Assembly: GCA_963835685.1 (NCBI GenBank)
Contig: CAWIGI010000016.1
Location: 124,001-188,000, forward strand
DNA length: 64,000 nt
Source of the DNA: DATAGF01 sp963835685
Lineage (GTDB): Bacteria; Actinomycetota; Thermoleophilia; Miltoncostaeales; Miltoncostaeaceae
Direction of reading: 5' to 3'
Each line of letters starts with the position of its first letter. Positions within the stretch are counted from its first letter, which is position 1. Positions 51,038-59,185 of the stretch are shown one piece after another. A program made the position numbers and the translations under genes. The notes under the pieces are model-generated. The model ran no database searches. It saw only the letters and a program-made list of their open reading frames with translations, and was not told where the DNA came from.

Positions 51038-52496
51038 ATGAAGGTCCAACCCGATCGCCTCGCCGCGCTGCTGGGGTCCTGGGCGGCCGGGACCGGCCCC
51101 CTCTACCAGCGCCTCGGGCGCGCGATCGCCGGGACGATCGACCGCGGAGAGCTCCCGCCGGGGACCATGCTCCCGACCGAGCGCGACCTCGCCGGGCGCC
51201 TCGCGGTCAGCCGGACCACGGTCGTGGGCGCGTACGGCGAGCTGAAGGACGAGGGCCGCCTGGAGAGCCGCCAGGGCCGCGGCACCTGGGTCGCCGGCCG
51301 GGCCGAGGCGCCCCCGCCCTCGGAGCGCCCGTTCTCGGCGGAGCTCTACAGCTCGCTCCTGGGGGGCCAGCCCGGGATCATCGAGCTGACCGCCGCCTGC
51401 CCGCCGCCGACGTCCCTGGTGACGCGGGTCGTCGCCGGGATGGACGGGGCCGACCTCGTCCGGCGACGTCGCCGGCGCCGGGTACCTGCCGGCCGGCCTC
51501 CCGGAGCTGCGCGAGCGGGTCGCGGAGCGCATGTCGCTCGAGGGCCTCCCGACCCGCCCCGACGAGGTCCTGATCACCACGGGCGGCCACCAGGGCATCG
51601 GCCTGGCCGCGACGCTGCTCGGCGAGGCGGGCCAGTCGGTGCTGGTCGAGGAGGCGACCTACCCCGGGGCGCTCGACGTCACCCGCGGCCTGGGCATGCG
51701 GCCGGTGGGCGTCGCGCTCGACGGGGAGGGCGTGGTCCCCGAGGCCCTCGAGGACCTGCTGGAGCGGGTGCGGCCGGGCTTCGTGTACCTGGTCCCCGCC
51801 CACCAGAACCCCACCGGCTCGGTCCTGTCGGCCGCGCGCAGCCGGAGCGTCGCCGAGCTGTCGGCCCGCTATCGGGTGCCGCTCGTGGAGGACCTCGCGC
51901 TCCGGAATCTCCTGCTGGAGGACGCGCCGCTGCCGGCGCCGATCGCGTCCCACGCGCCCGACGCCGGCTCGGTCGTCATCGGCTCGCTCAGCAAGGTCCT
52001 CTGGGGAGGGCTCCGCGTCGGCTGGATCAGGGCCGCCCGCCCGGTGATCGAGCGGCTGATGCGCCTGAAGATCGGCGCCGACATGGGCAGCCCGATCCCC
52101 TCGCAGAGCCTGGCGTGCGCGCTGCTGCCCCGCATCGCGGAGGCGATCGAGGAGCGGCGCGGGGCCCTCCTCGAGGGCTACGGGGCGCTGTCGGCCGCGA
52201 TGGCCGAGCACCTGCCCGACTGGACCTGGGACGTCCCGCGCGGGGGCTGCACGCTGTGGGTGAGGATCCCGGGCGGCGACGCCAGGGCGCTGGGGCAGGT
52301 GGCCCAGCGCTGCGGGGTCAACGTCGTGCCGGGCCAGGTGCTGTCGGCGGAGGGGCGCCACGGCGACCGCGTGAGGCTGCCGTTCGTGCACGAGCCGGAC
52401 GTCATCGCCGAGGCGGTGCGCCGCCTGGCCGTCGCCTGGGAGGTCTACGCCGGCAGCGCCACGCGCCCCCAGGAGCCGGTGCGCCTCATCGTCTGA
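51038..52496 (+). pseudogene. MocR-type GntR/aminotransferase regulator, frameshifted
   Basis: A regulator of ~485 residues in two frames. Residues 1-80: GntR winged helix (YQRLGRAIAGTIDRGELPPGTMLPTERDLAGRLAVSRTTVVGAYGELKDEGRLE). The rest is a PLP aminotransferase-fold domain: GGHQGIGLAATLL, YLVPAHQNPTGSVLS, and the Schiff-base lysine in SLSKVLWGGLRVGWI. The frame breaks near 51460: CTCGTCCGGCGAC reads on correctly after deleting one C (ADLVGDVAGAGYLPAGLPELRERV). Start ATG 51038. MocR proteins usually control PLP, GABA or amino-acid transport genes; PhzF and AzlCD are close by. Confidence 0.88.
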
Positions 52497-52554
52497 CGGG
52501 TAGGGGAGATGGCAGCGGCGGGCGTCAACCTGCGCTGAGCGCCGGGCTCGGGGC

Positions 52555-53379
52555 TCAGGTGCCCGTCGCGAGGCTCGCCGGACCGGCGGTCAGGCGCCCC
52601 TCCAGCACGGTGACCGCCCGTCCCCCTAACAGGACGCGGTCGCCGCGCGCCTCGGCGCGCACGATGCCGCCCCGGGCCGAGGCCTGGTGGCAGACCAGCC
52701 GGTCGCGCCCGAGCCGCTCGGCCCAGAAGGGCGCGAGCGCGCAGTGGGCCGACCCGGTCACCGGGTCCTCCGGGATCCCGAACGCGGGGGCGAAGTAGCG
52801 GGAGGTGAGGTCGGCGCCGTCACGGCCGCCGGCGGCCGTGACGATCACCCCGCGCGCCCGGAGGGCCGCGAGGCGGGCCATGTCCGGACGGGCCGCGGCG
52901 ACCTCCTCGGGCGAGGCGACCTCGACGAGCCAATCGAAGCGGCTCCGGCCGGTCCATCGCGACGTCACCCCCAGCGCCTCGAGCAGGTCGGGCGGCGCGT
53001 CGGCCGGCTCCGGCGGGGTGGCGGGGAAGTCCATGACGATCAGGTCCTCCGCGCGTTCGGCCGAGAGGATGCCGCTGAGGGTGGCGAAGGCGATCGCGGC
53101 GTCCGGCGCGACCCGCCCGCCCTCCCAGAGCGCGTGCGCGCTCGCCAGCGTGGCGTGGCCGCACAGCTCCACCTCGGCCACGGGCGTGAACCAGCGCAGC
53201 GCGTAGCCGGCGCCGTCGGGGTGCAGGAACGCCGTCTCCGACAGGTTCATCTCGGAGGCGACGGCCTGCATCCACGCCGGGTCGGCGGGGCCGTCGAGCA
53301 GGCAGACCGCCGCCGGGTTGCCCGCGAAGGCACGGTCGCTGAACGCGTCGACCTGGACGAGGGGGACGCCAGCGGGCAT
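52555..53379 (-). CDS. PhzF-family isomerase/epimerase
   Basis: A 274-residue protein with two similar diaminopimelate-epimerase-like domains. The family opening VPLVQVDAFSDRAFAGNPAAVCLL and MNLSETAFLHP hold the catalytic Glu (~residue 46), followed by WFTPVAEVELCGHATLASAHAL. The C-terminal part has DPVTGSAHCALAPFWAERLGR, the classical PhzF signature. Homologues isomerise dihydroanthranilate-like compounds (phenazine) or unknown metabolites; stand-alone genes like this have no assigned substrate. The ATG follows 5 bp after the stop of the XRE-cupin gene, so they form one operon. Confidence 0.9.
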   Translation of the reverse strand: MPAGVPLVQVDAFSDRAFAGNPAAVCLLDGPADPAWMQAVASEMNLSETAFLHPDGAGYALRWFTPVAEVELCGHATLASAHALWEGGRVAPDAAIAFATLSGILSAERAEDLIVMDFPATPPEPADAPPDLLEALGVTSRWTGRSRFDWLVEVASPEEVAAARPDMARLAALRARGVIVTAAGGRDGADLTSRYFAPAFGIPEDPVTGSAHCALAPFWAERLGRDRLVCHQASARGGIVRAEARGDRVLLGGRAVTVLEGRLTAGPASLATGT

Positions 53380-53384
53380 CAGCA

Positions 53385-53951
53385 CTAGGGGTAGTCCATC
53401 ACGAGGACGGCCGCGGTGCCCGGCTCGAGCGCGGAGTAGGCGTGGGGCACGTCGGCCGCGAAGGTGGCGAGGTCGCCGGGCCCGAGGACGGCCGGCGCGT
53501 CGACCGGCCCGACCTCCATCCGCCCGGCCGTGACCAGGACGTGCTCGCGCACGCCGGCCGGATGGGCATCGGCTCGACGGGGCTCGCCGGGCTCGCACCC
53601 GATCGCGTAGAGCTCGCTCGGCCCGCGACGGCCGGTGGCGGCCAGCAGCCACACCAGGAACGGGGCGCCGGCGGAGTCGACGCGAACGCCCTCGCCGGCC
53701 CGCAGCACGCGCAGCTCGGGCGCATGCGGCGAGACCAGCTCGGCGAAGGGGACGCCCAGCGCGGTCGCGATCGACCAGAGTGTCTCCATGCTCGGGTTGG
53801 CCCGTCCGGACTCGATCTGGGAGAGCGTCGACTTGCCGACGCCGGCGGCCGCCGCGAGCTCCGACAGCGACAGCCGGGTCCGGGCCCGGTGGCGGCGGAG
53901 GTTGTCCGCGACGATCCGCGCCAGATCCTGAGACTCGGTCGGGCCGTCCAC
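53385..53951 (-). CDS. XRE-family regulator with cupin domain
   Basis: A 188-residue regulator: an N-terminal HTH_3 (residues ~10-64; LSLSELAAAAGVGKSTLSQIESGRANPSMETLWSIATALGV) and a C-terminal cupin (~75-188) for ligand sensing, ending PHAYSALEPGTAAVLVMDYP. The GTG at 53951 is 7 nt after TATATT (-10), so it is leaderless. It is divergent from azlC with only 20 bp between the start codons and in an operon with phzF. It probably represses azlCD and its own genes in response to an amino acid or metabolite. Confidence 0.9.
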   Translation of the reverse strand: MDGPTESQDLARIVADNLRRHRARTRLSLSELAAAAGVGKSTLSQIESGRANPSMETLWSIATALGVPFAELVSPHAPELRVLRAGEGVRVDSAGAPFLVWLLAATGRRGPSELYAIGCEPGEPRRADAHPAGVREHVLVTAGRMEVGPVDAPAVLGPGDLATFAADVPHAYSALEPGTAAVLVMDYP

Positions 53952-53971
53952 GTTGTCTAATATATCGAACG
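53952..53971. promoter_or_regulatory. 20-bp divergent leaderless promoter core
   Basis: The start codons of the XRE-cupin and azlC genes are separated by only 20 bp. The sole AT-rich block, TAATATATC (53958-53966), supplies -10 boxes in both directions (TAATAT rightward, TATATT leftward). Each -35 must lie within the other gene's coding region. Confidence 0.7.
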
Positions 53972-54641
53972 ATGCGTTCGCTTCGCGATCCCCTCGTGCG
54001 CCAGGCGCTCGCGATCGCCGTCGCGGTGGGGGCGTTCGGGGTCGCCTTCGGGGCCTTCGCCGCCGACACCGGCCTGTCCCTCGCCAAGGCGCTGGCGATG
54101 TCGGGCCTCGTCTACGCGGGCTCGGCGCAGCTCGCGGCCGTCGGCGTCGCCGCCGAGGGCGGGACCGGGGCGGCGGCCGTGCTCGCCGGCCTGCTGCTGT
54201 CGGCCCGCAACGTCGCCTTCGGCGTGGCGCTCGCCCCCCTCCTTCCACGGGGCCTCGGCCGGCGCCTGGCCGCGTCGCAGGTCATCATCGACCAGTCGGC
54301 CGCGGTCGCGCTCGCGCAGCCGACGCCGGCCCGCGCGCGCCGGGCCTTCTGGCTGACCGGCCTCTGGGTGATGGTGCTCTGGCTCGCCGGCACGGCGGCC
54401 GGGTGGGCGCTGACGGAGGCCATCGACATCCGGGCCGTCGGGCTCGACGCCGCCATCCCGGCCGTCTTCGTCGCGCTGCTCGTGCCGCGGATGCGTCAGG
54501 CCGGCAGAGGCGGCGACGGCCCTGGCGGGGGCGGCGATCGCCCTCGCGCTCACACCGGTCGCGCCCGCGGGGGTCCCGATCCTGGCGGCGTCGGCGGGCG
54601 TGGTCGCCGGCCTCGTCCTCGCGCGCCGCCGTCCGGCGTGA
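53972..54641 (+). pseudogene. azlC: AzlC-family branched-chain amino acid exporter subunit, frameshifted
   Basis: A ~222-residue AzlC/YgaZ-like membrane protein. The frame from ATG 53972 gives GAFGVAFGAFAADTGLSLAKALAMSGLVYAGSAQLAAVG, typical of AzlC, and four or five membrane spans. After LLVPRMRQAG it breaks near 54506, where removing one A (GGC-A-GAG) joins EAATALAGAAIALALTPVAPAGVPILAASAGVVAGLVLA to the natural stop TGA at 54639-54641. That TGA overlaps the azlD start (GTGA). AzlC with AzlD exports branched-chain or other amino acids. Confidence 0.85.
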
Positions 54642-54997
54642 GCTGGGCGGCGATCCTGGCACTCGCGGCGGGCACGTACGCGATGAAGGCGGCGGGCCCG
54701 GTCCTGCTGGGCGGGAGGTCGCTCCCGCCGCGCCTCGAGCGGGTGGTCGACCTGCTGCCGGCCGCCCTCCTGGCGGCGCTCATCGCCGTCCAGACCTTCT
54801 CGGCCGACGGGGGCCTGACGATCGACGCCCGCGCCGCCGGCGTCGGCGCGGCCGCCGTCGCCGCCTGGCGCGGCGCGCCGTTCCTGGTCGTCGTCGGGGT
54901 CGCGATGGCCGTGGCGGCGGCCGTCAGGGCAGTCGGCCGGCGCATGACGACGTGCGCGATGCCCGCCTCCTGGAACTCCTCGCCCTCGGCGACGTAG
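54638..54997 (+). CDS. azlD: AzlD-family branched-chain amino acid exporter subunit
   Basis: A 119-codon frame from GTG 54638 (overlapping the azlC stop). The AzlD core SWAAILALAAGTYAMKAAGPVLLGG... PPRLERVVDLLPAALLAALIAVQ... AVAAWRGAPFLVVVGVAMAVAAAV covers the usual three to four spans of ~100 residues. The last 20 residues are abnormal: deleting one base at 54933 would put TGA at 54945-54947, giving ...AAAVRAAAGA as the natural end and also restoring the convergent GNAT gene's stop. It is the small partner of azlC. Confidence 0.85.
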   Translation: MSWAAILALAAGTYAMKAAGPVLLGGRSLPPRLERVVDLLPAALLAALIAVQTFSADGGLTIDARAAGVGAAAVAAWRGAPFLVVVGVAMAVAAAVRAVGRRMTTCAMPASWNSSPSAT

Positions 54998-55356
54998 CCG
55001 GCCCGCGCGTAGAACTCGCGCACCTCGATCTGGGCGTGCAGCTCGACCTCGCGCGCTCCCGCCGCCGCGGCCTCGGCGTGCGCCGCCTCCAGCAGCCGCG
55101 CGCCCACGCCCCGGCCGCGGTGCGACCGCTCGACGGCCATCCGCCCCAGGACCGTCGCCGACCCCCGCCGCACGAGGCGGCAGGTCGCGACGACGGCGCC
55201 CGACCCGTCGACCGCCACCAGGTGCAGGGCCGTCGCGTCGTGCTCGTCGCGCTCGAGCTCCTCGGGCACCCCCTGCTCCTCGCAGAAGACGCGGTGACGC
55301 AGCGCCAGCGCGGCGGCCATCTCGTCTCCGGTCGCCCGACGGACCGCCTGACTCAC
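54924..55356 (-). CDS. GNAT N-acetyltransferase
   Basis: A GNAT-fold acetyltransferase of about 144 residues: VRRATGDEMAAALALRHRVFCEEQGVP at the start (ElaA-like), RLVRRGSATVLGRMAVERSHRGRGVGARLLEAA with the acetyl-CoA-binding Q/RxxGxG/A motif RGRGVG (~83-88), and VREFYARAGYVAEGEEFQEAGIAHVVMRRP. As read the frame stays open to 54550 through low-complexity residues overlapping azlCD. Deleting the same base (54933) that mends azlD gives MRRPLP and a stop at 54924-54926. The acceptor is unknown. Confidence 0.82.
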
Positions 55357-55437
55357 GCGCTGGCGGCGCAGGTTTTCCGAGGATAGGCTGCCGCCCCTGC
55401 GGCCCGACGGGCCGGATCGGATGTGAAAGGGGCGCGA

Positions 55438-56700
55438 ATGATTCGACGGCGCACGATTGCGTCACTGCTCGCGGTCGGAGCCCTCGGAGTCGGGGGCATC
55501 GCCGCGGGATGCGGCGACGACGATAGCGGCGGAGGGGACGTCGGAGAGCTGAAGGTGGGGGTGCTCGTTCCGCTGACCGGTGGGCTCGGCCCATTCGGCG
55601 GGCCCGGCGCCCAGGCCGCCGAGCTGGGGGCCGCGCAGGTCAACGCCGCGGCCGGGGACAGCGGCCTCAACCTCACCCTGGTCCAGGAGGACACCAAGAG
55701 CGACCCGCAGGCCGCTCAGGAGGCCGCCACCAAGCTGGTCGAGAGCGACGGCGTGACCGCCATCGCCGGCCCGTGGGGCACGGACGAGGTCACGACGGTG
55801 GCCGAGAACGTCACCGTCCCAGGCGGGATCCCGATCGTCAGCCCGTCTGCGACCCAGCCGGCGATCACCGAGCTCGACGACGACGGGCTCGTCTTCCGCA
55901 CGCCCCCCTCGGACGCCATCCAGGGCCGGGTGCTGGCGCAGCTCGTCGGCCGGGAGATCGGCGCCGACTCGACTCTCAACACCGGCGGCCGCAACGACTC
56001 CTACGGCACCGCGCTCGTCGAGGAGTTCACGAAGGCCTGGGAGGCGGGCGGCGGCACGGTCGCCAAGAACGTCCCCTACAACCCGCTGGCCGCAAGCCTC
56101 AACTCCGAGGCCCAGCAGCTCGCCTCGGGCAACCCGGACGGATGGATGATCATCGACTACGCCGACGACTGGGCGAAGATGGGCCCCGCCCTCGTGCGCA
56201 CGGGCAACTGGGACCCCGCCAGAACGTTCACCGGGGACGGCCTGAAGTCCAGCAGCCTGCCCGAGAGGATCGGCGAGCCCGCCACCGAGGGGATGCGCGC
56301 GACCGCGCCCACCTCCGTCGACGCGCCGGCAGGGGCCCAGTTCGACGCCCTCTGGACTGCCGAGGTCGGCGAGGACCGCCAGACCTACGACGCCCAGAAC
56401 TTCGACGCGGTGATCCTGATCGCGCTGGCGGCGGCCGCGGGCGGCTCGAGCGACCCGGCCTCGATCGCCGAGAACCTGCAGGCGGTGTCCGGCCCACCGG
56501 GCGACAAGTACACCTTCGAGAACCTTCAGGAGGCGTTCGCCGCGGCGGCCGACGGCGAGGACATCGACTACGAGGGGGCGTCGGGCCCGATCGACTTCGA
56601 CGAGGCCGGCGACCCGGCGTCCGCGAGCTACGGCACGTGGAGCTACACGGGCGGCCAGCTCGTCGAGACCGACGAGGTCATCGCCCGCGTCAACCAGTAG
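55438..56700 (+). CDS. livJ: Branched-chain amino acid ABC transporter substrate-binding protein
   Basis: A 420-residue lipoprotein: signal peptide RRRTIASLLAVGALGVGGIAAGC with lipobox IAAGC (Cys ~23), then an acidic linker and a type I periplasmic-binding protein (Peripla_BP_6): LKVGVLVPLTGGLGPFGGPGAQAAELGAAQVN, DTKSDPQAAQEAATKLVESDGVTAIAGPWGTDE, IPIVSPSATQPAI and DAVILIALAAAAGG. It faces the livHMGF operon: its stop overlaps the convergent livF stop by 11 bp. The start ATG 55438 follows AAAGGGGCG. Confidence 0.93.
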   Translation: MIRRRTIASLLAVGALGVGGIAAGCGDDDSGGGDVGELKVGVLVPLTGGLGPFGGPGAQAAELGAAQVNAAAGDSGLNLTLVQEDTKSDPQAAQEAATKLVESDGVTAIAGPWGTDEVTTVAENVTVPGGIPIVSPSATQPAITELDDDGLVFRTPPSDAIQGRVLAQLVGREIGADSTLNTGGRNDSYGTALVEEFTKAWEAGGGTVAKNVPYNPLAASLNSEAQQLASGNPDGWMIIDYADDWAKMGPALVRTGNWDPARTFTGDGLKSSSLPERIGEPATEGMRATAPTSVDAPAGAQFDALWTAEVGEDRQTYDAQNFDAVILIALAAAAGGSSDPASIAENLQAVSGPPGDKYTFENLQEAFAAAADGEDIDYEGASGPIDFDEAGDPASASYGTWSYTGGQLVETDEVIARVNQ

Positions 56701-57463
56701 GCGCCTCGCGCGGGGACGGCTCCGGCCGTCCTCGCGGGGCTCCACCGAGGTAGAGCTCGGCCACCTGGGGGTCGGTGAGGAGCGCGTCGCCGGCTCCTTC
56801 GAAGCGGTTCTGGCCGTTCTCGAGCACGTAGCCGCGGTCGGCGACCCCGAGGGCGCGGCGGGCGTTCTGCTCGATCATCACGATCGTCACGCCCGAGCCG
56901 TTGATGTCGGCCACGGTCTCGAACACCTCGCCCACCGCGCGCGGGGCGAGCCCCGCCGAGGGCTCGTCGAGCAGCAGGACCGCCGGGTCGGGCATCAGGG
57001 CGCGGGCCATGGCGAGCATCTGGCGCTCGCCTCCGGAGAGCGTGCCCGCGCGCTGCCGACGGCGCTCGCCGAGGCGGGGGAAGAGGGTCATCATCCGGTC
57101 CATGCGCTCCCGGGTCTGGCGGCGGCGCAGCACCCCGCCCACCTCCAGGTTCTCCAGGACGGTGAGCGACGGGAAGACGTTGCCCACCTGGGGCACGTAG
57201 CTCATGCCCTGGGCGGTGACCTCGTGGGTGTGCGCGCCGGTGATGTCCTGCCCGCGCAGCAGCACCCGTCCCTCGCGCAGCCGCACGAGGCCGAAGATGG
57301 CCTTGGCGAGCGTCAACTTCCCCGCGCCGTTGGGGCCGATCACGACGACGATCTCCCCCTCGGCGGCGGTGAGGGTGCAGCCGCGCAGGATGTCCACCTC
57401 GGGGACATAGCCGCCCACCAACCCCTCCGCGGAGAGGACGACCTCGAGGGCCGGCGCGCTCAC
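56690..57463 (-). CDS. livF: Branched-chain amino acid ABC transporter ATP-binding protein LivF
   Basis: A 257-residue ABC ATPase. Walker A is VIGPNGAGKLTLAK (residues ~41-54): Leu50 replaces the serine that normally follows the P-loop lysine (GKS). This residue coordinates Mg, and a single TCG-to-TTG change explains it. The other motifs are normal: Q-loop MSYVPQVGNVFPSLTVLENL, signature TLSGGERQMLAMARALM, Walker B PAVLLLDEPSAGLAP and H-loop-like EQNARRAL. It is the last gene of livHMGF; its GTG overlaps the livG stop (GTGA). Confidence 0.93.
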   Translation of the reverse strand: MSAPALEVVLSAEGLVGGYVPEVDILRGCTLTAAEGEIVVVIGPNGAGKLTLAKAIFGLVRLREGRVLLRGQDITGAHTHEVTAQGMSYVPQVGNVFPSLTVLENLEVGGVLRRRQTRERMDRMMTLFPRLGERRRQRAGTLSGGERQMLAMARALMPDPAVLLLDEPSAGLAPRAVGEVFETVADINGSGVTIVMIEQNARRALGVADRGYVLENGQNRFEGAGDALLTDPQVAELYLGGAPRGRPEPSPREAPTG

Positions 57464-58227
57464 GCGGCTGCGGGCTCGGCGCCGAGGTACGCGTCGATCA
57501 CGGCGGGGTCCGTGCGGACCTGCTCGGGCGTCCCGTGGGCGATGACCGCCCCCTGCGCCATCACGATGACCTCCTCCGAGACGCCCATGACCACGTCCAT
57601 GTCGTGCTCCACGAACAGCACCGTCAGGCCGCGCTCCTCGCGCAACCGCTGCAGGTAGTCGAGCAGACGATGGCCGAGGGTGGGATTGACGCCGGCCATC
57701 GGCTCGTCCAGCAGCACGAGCCGTGGCCGCGTCATCAGCGCCCGCGCCAGCTCGAGCAGCTTCCGCTGGCCCCCCGACAGGGTCGCCGCGTACTCCTCCG
57801 CATGGGTATGGATGCCGACCTCGCCCAGCATCTCCATCGCCTCCTCGCGCACCTCGGCCTCGCGCCGCCGCCAGCGCCGCGGCCGGAAGAGCGCGGTGTC
57901 GAGGCGCTCGCCCGGCTGGGCGGGCGCCGCGAGCACGACGTTCTCGAGCACGGTCATCTTCGCCAGGACCCGGGTGAGCTGGAACGTGCGGACCATGCCC
58001 TGGCGGGCGATCGCGTCGGGGCTCTGCCCGCTGATGTCGCGGCCGTCGAAGGTCACCGTGCCGCCCTCGGCCTTGACGAAGCCGGTCACGAGGTTGAAGG
58101 CGGTGGTCTTGCCGGCGCCGTTCGGCCCGATCAGCGCCGTGATGCTTCCCTCGCGAACCGCGAAGGTCGCGCCGTCCACCGCGCGCAGGCCGCCGAAGCT
58201 GACACGCAGGTCGCGGACGTCGAGCAG
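57460..58227 (-). CDS. livG: Branched-chain amino acid ABC transporter ATP-binding protein LivG
   Basis: A ~255-residue ABC ATPase: LIGPNGAGKTTAFNLVTGFVKAEGG (Walker A), RTFQLTRVLAKMTVLENV (Q-loop), ATLSGGQRKLLELARALM (signature), PRLVLLDEPMAGVNPTLG (Walker B) and VLFVEHDMDVVM (H-loop). The start is unclear. A GTG at 58179 would cut the first strands (LLDVRDLRVSFGGLRAV), which are readable upstream in the same frame, but no ATG/GTG/TTG precedes them. A CTG at 58227 just after the livM stop is a candidate; AAGGAGGAG lies a little farther upstream, within the end of livM. Confidence 0.9.
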   Translation of the reverse strand: MLDVRDLRVSFGGLRAVDGATFAVREGSITALIGPNGAGKTTAFNLVTGFVKAEGGTVTFDGRDISGQSPDAIARQGMVRTFQLTRVLAKMTVLENVVLAAPAQPGERLDTALFRPRRWRRREAEVREEAMEMLGEVGIHTHAEEYAATLSGGQRKLLELARALMTRPRLVLLDEPMAGVNPTLGHRLLDYLQRLREERGLTVLFVEHDMDVVMGVSEEVIVMAQGAVIAHGTPEQVRTDPAVIDAYLGAEPAAA

Positions 58228-58234
58228 GGCCCCC

Positions 58235-59173
58235 TCAGGCGTCGAGATGGAGCTCCTCCTTCTTGCCGAACAGGCCCTGGGGCCGGAACGCCATGATCGC
58301 CATGATCAAGAGGCCGATCACCACGAAGCGCAGAGCCGCGACTTGGTCGGCGTCGAGCGGGAAATCGAGGAAGCGGGTCCCCGACACGATCACGGCGATC
58401 ACGACCGAGCCGACCACCACGCCGAAGTAGCTCCCGATGCCGCCGAGGATGAGGATCGCGAAGCCGACGAAGGTGAAGATCGGCTCGAAGTTGGTGGGGA
58501 AGAGGGTCGTCGAGAAGAGCGTGTAGAAGACGCCGGCCAGGCCGGCGATCGCCGAGCCCAGGGCCAACGCCTGGAGCTTGTAGCGGAACACGGGCTTGCC
58601 GGCCGCGGCCGCCGCGTCCTCGTCCTCGCGCACGGCCCGCAGGACCCGCCGCCAGGGCGTGCGCCCCAGGTAGACCAGCAGCAGGCCGACCAGCACCGCG
58701 GTCACCCAGACCAGCACCAGCAGAGGGACCCGGCGGTCGAGCTCGACCCCGATGCCGGAGAAGAAGTCGAGGATGTCGTTGTTGGCGTCCCGCCACGGCC
58801 CGCTCGCGCTCCGCAGGCCCTGGGGGCCGCCGGTCGTGTCCTGCTCGTTGAGGATGGCTATTCGGAGTATCTCGCCGGCGGCGATCGTCGTGATGGCGAA
58901 GTAGTCGGCGCGCAATCGCAGGGTGGGCAGGCCGAGCAGCAGGCCGCCGGCCGCCGAGGCCGCGAGGGCGATCACGATGGCGATCCAGATCGAGACGCCG
59001 TTCGTGACCAGCAGGCCCATCGTGTAGGCGCCGATCGCCATGAACGCGACGTGGCCGAAGTTGATCAGGCCGGTGTCGCCGACCTCGAGCTGCAGGCCGA
59101 GGACGAAGATGGCGTAGACGCCCGCGAAGGTGAGGACGAAGGCCCAGAAGCCGAAGGCGAGGAGGGGGTCCAT
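58235..59173 (-). CDS. livM: Branched-chain amino acid ABC transporter permease LivM
   Basis: A 312-residue inner-membrane permease with 8-10 spans. Features are GLQLEVGDTGLINFGHVAFMAIGAYTMGLL (the LivM/LivH family motif), ADYFAITTIAAGEILRI, and the cytoplasmic coupling loop WRRVLRAVREDEDAAAAAGKPVFRYKLQALALGSAIAGLAGVFYT, followed by GGIGSYFGVVVGSVVIAVI. It closes with MAFRPQGLFGKKEEL, a common LivM tail. It pairs with LivH to form the channel, 12 bp downstream of livH. Confidence 0.93.
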   Translation of the reverse strand: MDPLLAFGFWAFVLTFAGVYAIFVLGLQLEVGDTGLINFGHVAFMAIGAYTMGLLVTNGVSIWIAIVIALAASAAGGLLLGLPTLRLRADYFAITTIAAGEILRIAILNEQDTTGGPQGLRSASGPWRDANNDILDFFSGIGVELDRRVPLLVLVWVTAVLVGLLLVYLGRTPWRRVLRAVREDEDAAAAAGKPVFRYKLQALALGSAIAGLAGVFYTLFSTTLFPTNFEPIFTFVGFAILILGGIGSYFGVVVGSVVIAVIVSGTRFLDFPLDADQVAALRFVVIGLLIMAIMAFRPQGLFGKKEELHLDA

Positions 59174-59185
59174 GTCGGCGTCGTC

